Shown here piece by piece: positions 63,554-64,000 of a DNA stretch of 64,000 nucleotides (positions are counted from its first letter, which is position 1; each line of letters begins with the position of its first letter). The notes beneath the pieces are model-generated. The model saw only the letters and a program-made list of their open reading frames with translations, was not told where the DNA came from and made no database searches. A program made the position numbers and the translations under genes. The DNA is from an uncultured Chitinophaga sp. (GTDB taxonomy: Bacteria > Bacteroidota > Bacteroidia > Cytophagales > Cyclobacteriaceae), in NCBI GenBank assembly GCA_902168205.1, contig CABHOK010000014.1, positions 248,001 through 312,000 of the forward strand, written 5' to 3'.

Positions 63554-64000
63554 ATGAATAAGTACTTTCTACTCTTTATTGTCACCATTGTCTCTCTCAA
63601 CCTGCAGGCGCAAAAACTGCTCAGTCCAAAGGAATTTTTAGGATATGAACTGGGCGATCGGTTTACCCGCCACCACCGCGTGGTGGAATATTATAAACAC
63701 GTAGCCGATGCGTTGCCGAACGTTGAATTCTATCAATATGGAGAAACCTATGAACACCGTCCGTTGATATATGTTGTAATAACCTCTCCGGAAAATTTTC
63801 AGAACCTGGAGCAGATTCGTCTGAACAATCTTCGTAAAGCAGGTATGACAGAAGGTTCACCTTCTGCCGATAAAAAGGCAATTGTATGGTTAAGCTATAA
63901 CGTGCATGGTAACGAAGCCAACAGCACTGAAGCATCGATGCAAACACTATACGAGTTGAGCAATCCGCAGAATAAAAAAACACAGGAGTGGCTGAAGAAT
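63554..64000 (+). CDS. M14 zinc carboxypeptidase, N-terminal part (cut by window edge)
   Basis: Begins at ATG 63554 with a signal peptide (MNKYFLLFIVTIVSLNLQAQ). The first zinc motif is H118-x-x-E121 in YNVHGNEANSTEAS, as in M14 metallocarboxypeptidases. The frame is open at 64000, with 149 residues of an expected 500-900. Bacteroidetes members of this type are secreted peptidases that use a zinc-bound His-Glu-His triad; the second His is outside. Confidence 0.87.
   Translation, partial: MNKYFLLFIVTIVSLNLQAQKLLSPKEFLGYELGDRFTRHHRVVEYYKHVADALPNVEFYQYGETYEHRPLIYVVITSPENFQNLEQIRLNNLRKAGMTEGSPSADKKAIVWLSYNVHGNEANSTEASMQTLYELSNPQNKKTQEWLKN

Noticed and set aside
1-64000. tRNA or rRNA genes
   Set aside because: No cloverleaf or conserved rRNA segment was recognised in the short intergenic gaps; a covariance-model scan would be decisive.

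Overview
The window comes from a Bacteroidetes chromosome, most likely a free-living member of the Cytophagales. The case for this rests on gene content: a GldJ-type gliding/T9SS lipoprotein, a fused MurF-alanine racemase, a fused E1 alpha/beta 2-oxoacid dehydrogenase, a YtxJ bacillithiol-system protein, two TonB-dependent receptors, two sensor kinases with two-component-regulator propellers, long forms of NusB and IspH, many small DUF proteins of the phylum, and promoters of the TTG/TAnnTTTG type. It is almost all ordinary chromosomal coding sequence. I see no rRNA, tRNA, CRISPR array, prophage, transposase or integron.

Layout. 1-6.2 kb (minus): end-truncated aldo/keto reductase, a secreted barrel-like protein, ytxJ preceded by a secreted Arg/Lys-rich repeat protein of unknown function (1646-4024), and the fused E1 enzyme. 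6.3-13.9 kb (plus): a propeller histidine kinase, an M16 peptidase, one half of a probable heterodimeric ABC exporter, and two paralogous outer-membrane-protein genes, the second frameshifted. 14-15.8 kb (minus): the other ABC half, with complementary defects in its ATPase motifs. 16-19.1 kb (plus): nusB, a YtxH protein, a DUF1573 lipoprotein and an LD-carboxypeptidase. 19.1-24.4 kb (minus): LysE exporter, ATP-grasp protein, DinB, YHS protein, recX, YcxB-like protein, nadC, DUF4783. 24.6-30.1 kb (plus): gpmI, a lipoprotein, an MsbA-like ABC exporter overlapping a Fur-family regulator, and TerC. 30.2-38.0 kb (minus): a long same-strand run read as feoA-feoB-terB-HEAT/cyclophilin-purK-purE-LETM1/TerB protein. 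A 50-aa protein follows at 38.1 kb, then tauE, murF-alr and csaA (minus). 42.3-45.7 kb (plus): a small secreted protein, a TonB receptor and a surface-lipoprotein partner behind a perfect palindromic operator. 45.8-50.9 kb: gldJ and mfd (minus) around a small plus-strand gene. 51-64 kb (mostly plus): a small-membrane-protein/thioredoxin-like/DUF2071 operon, an HtrA protease with a 57-aa partner, ispH, a TonB receptor with a fructosamine-kinase-like gene, a second propeller kinase, DinB and a truncated M14 carboxypeptidase.

Gaps between genes are short. The only one over 300 bases is 53198-53505, which holds a hairpin just upstream of the protease. Gaps of about 190-260 bases at 1104-1295, 15822-16015, 47009-47263, 50851-51075 and 52484-52744 contain only promoter-like elements, inverted repeats or, in the last, a possible 39-aa membrane peptide.

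The strongest leads are the repeat protein next to ytxJ, the split heterodimeric exporter flanking two barrel genes, and the TonB receptor/surface lipoprotein pair whose perfect palindrome covers both the -7 box and the start codon. No finding rests on a database search; family names come from recognition of motifs.
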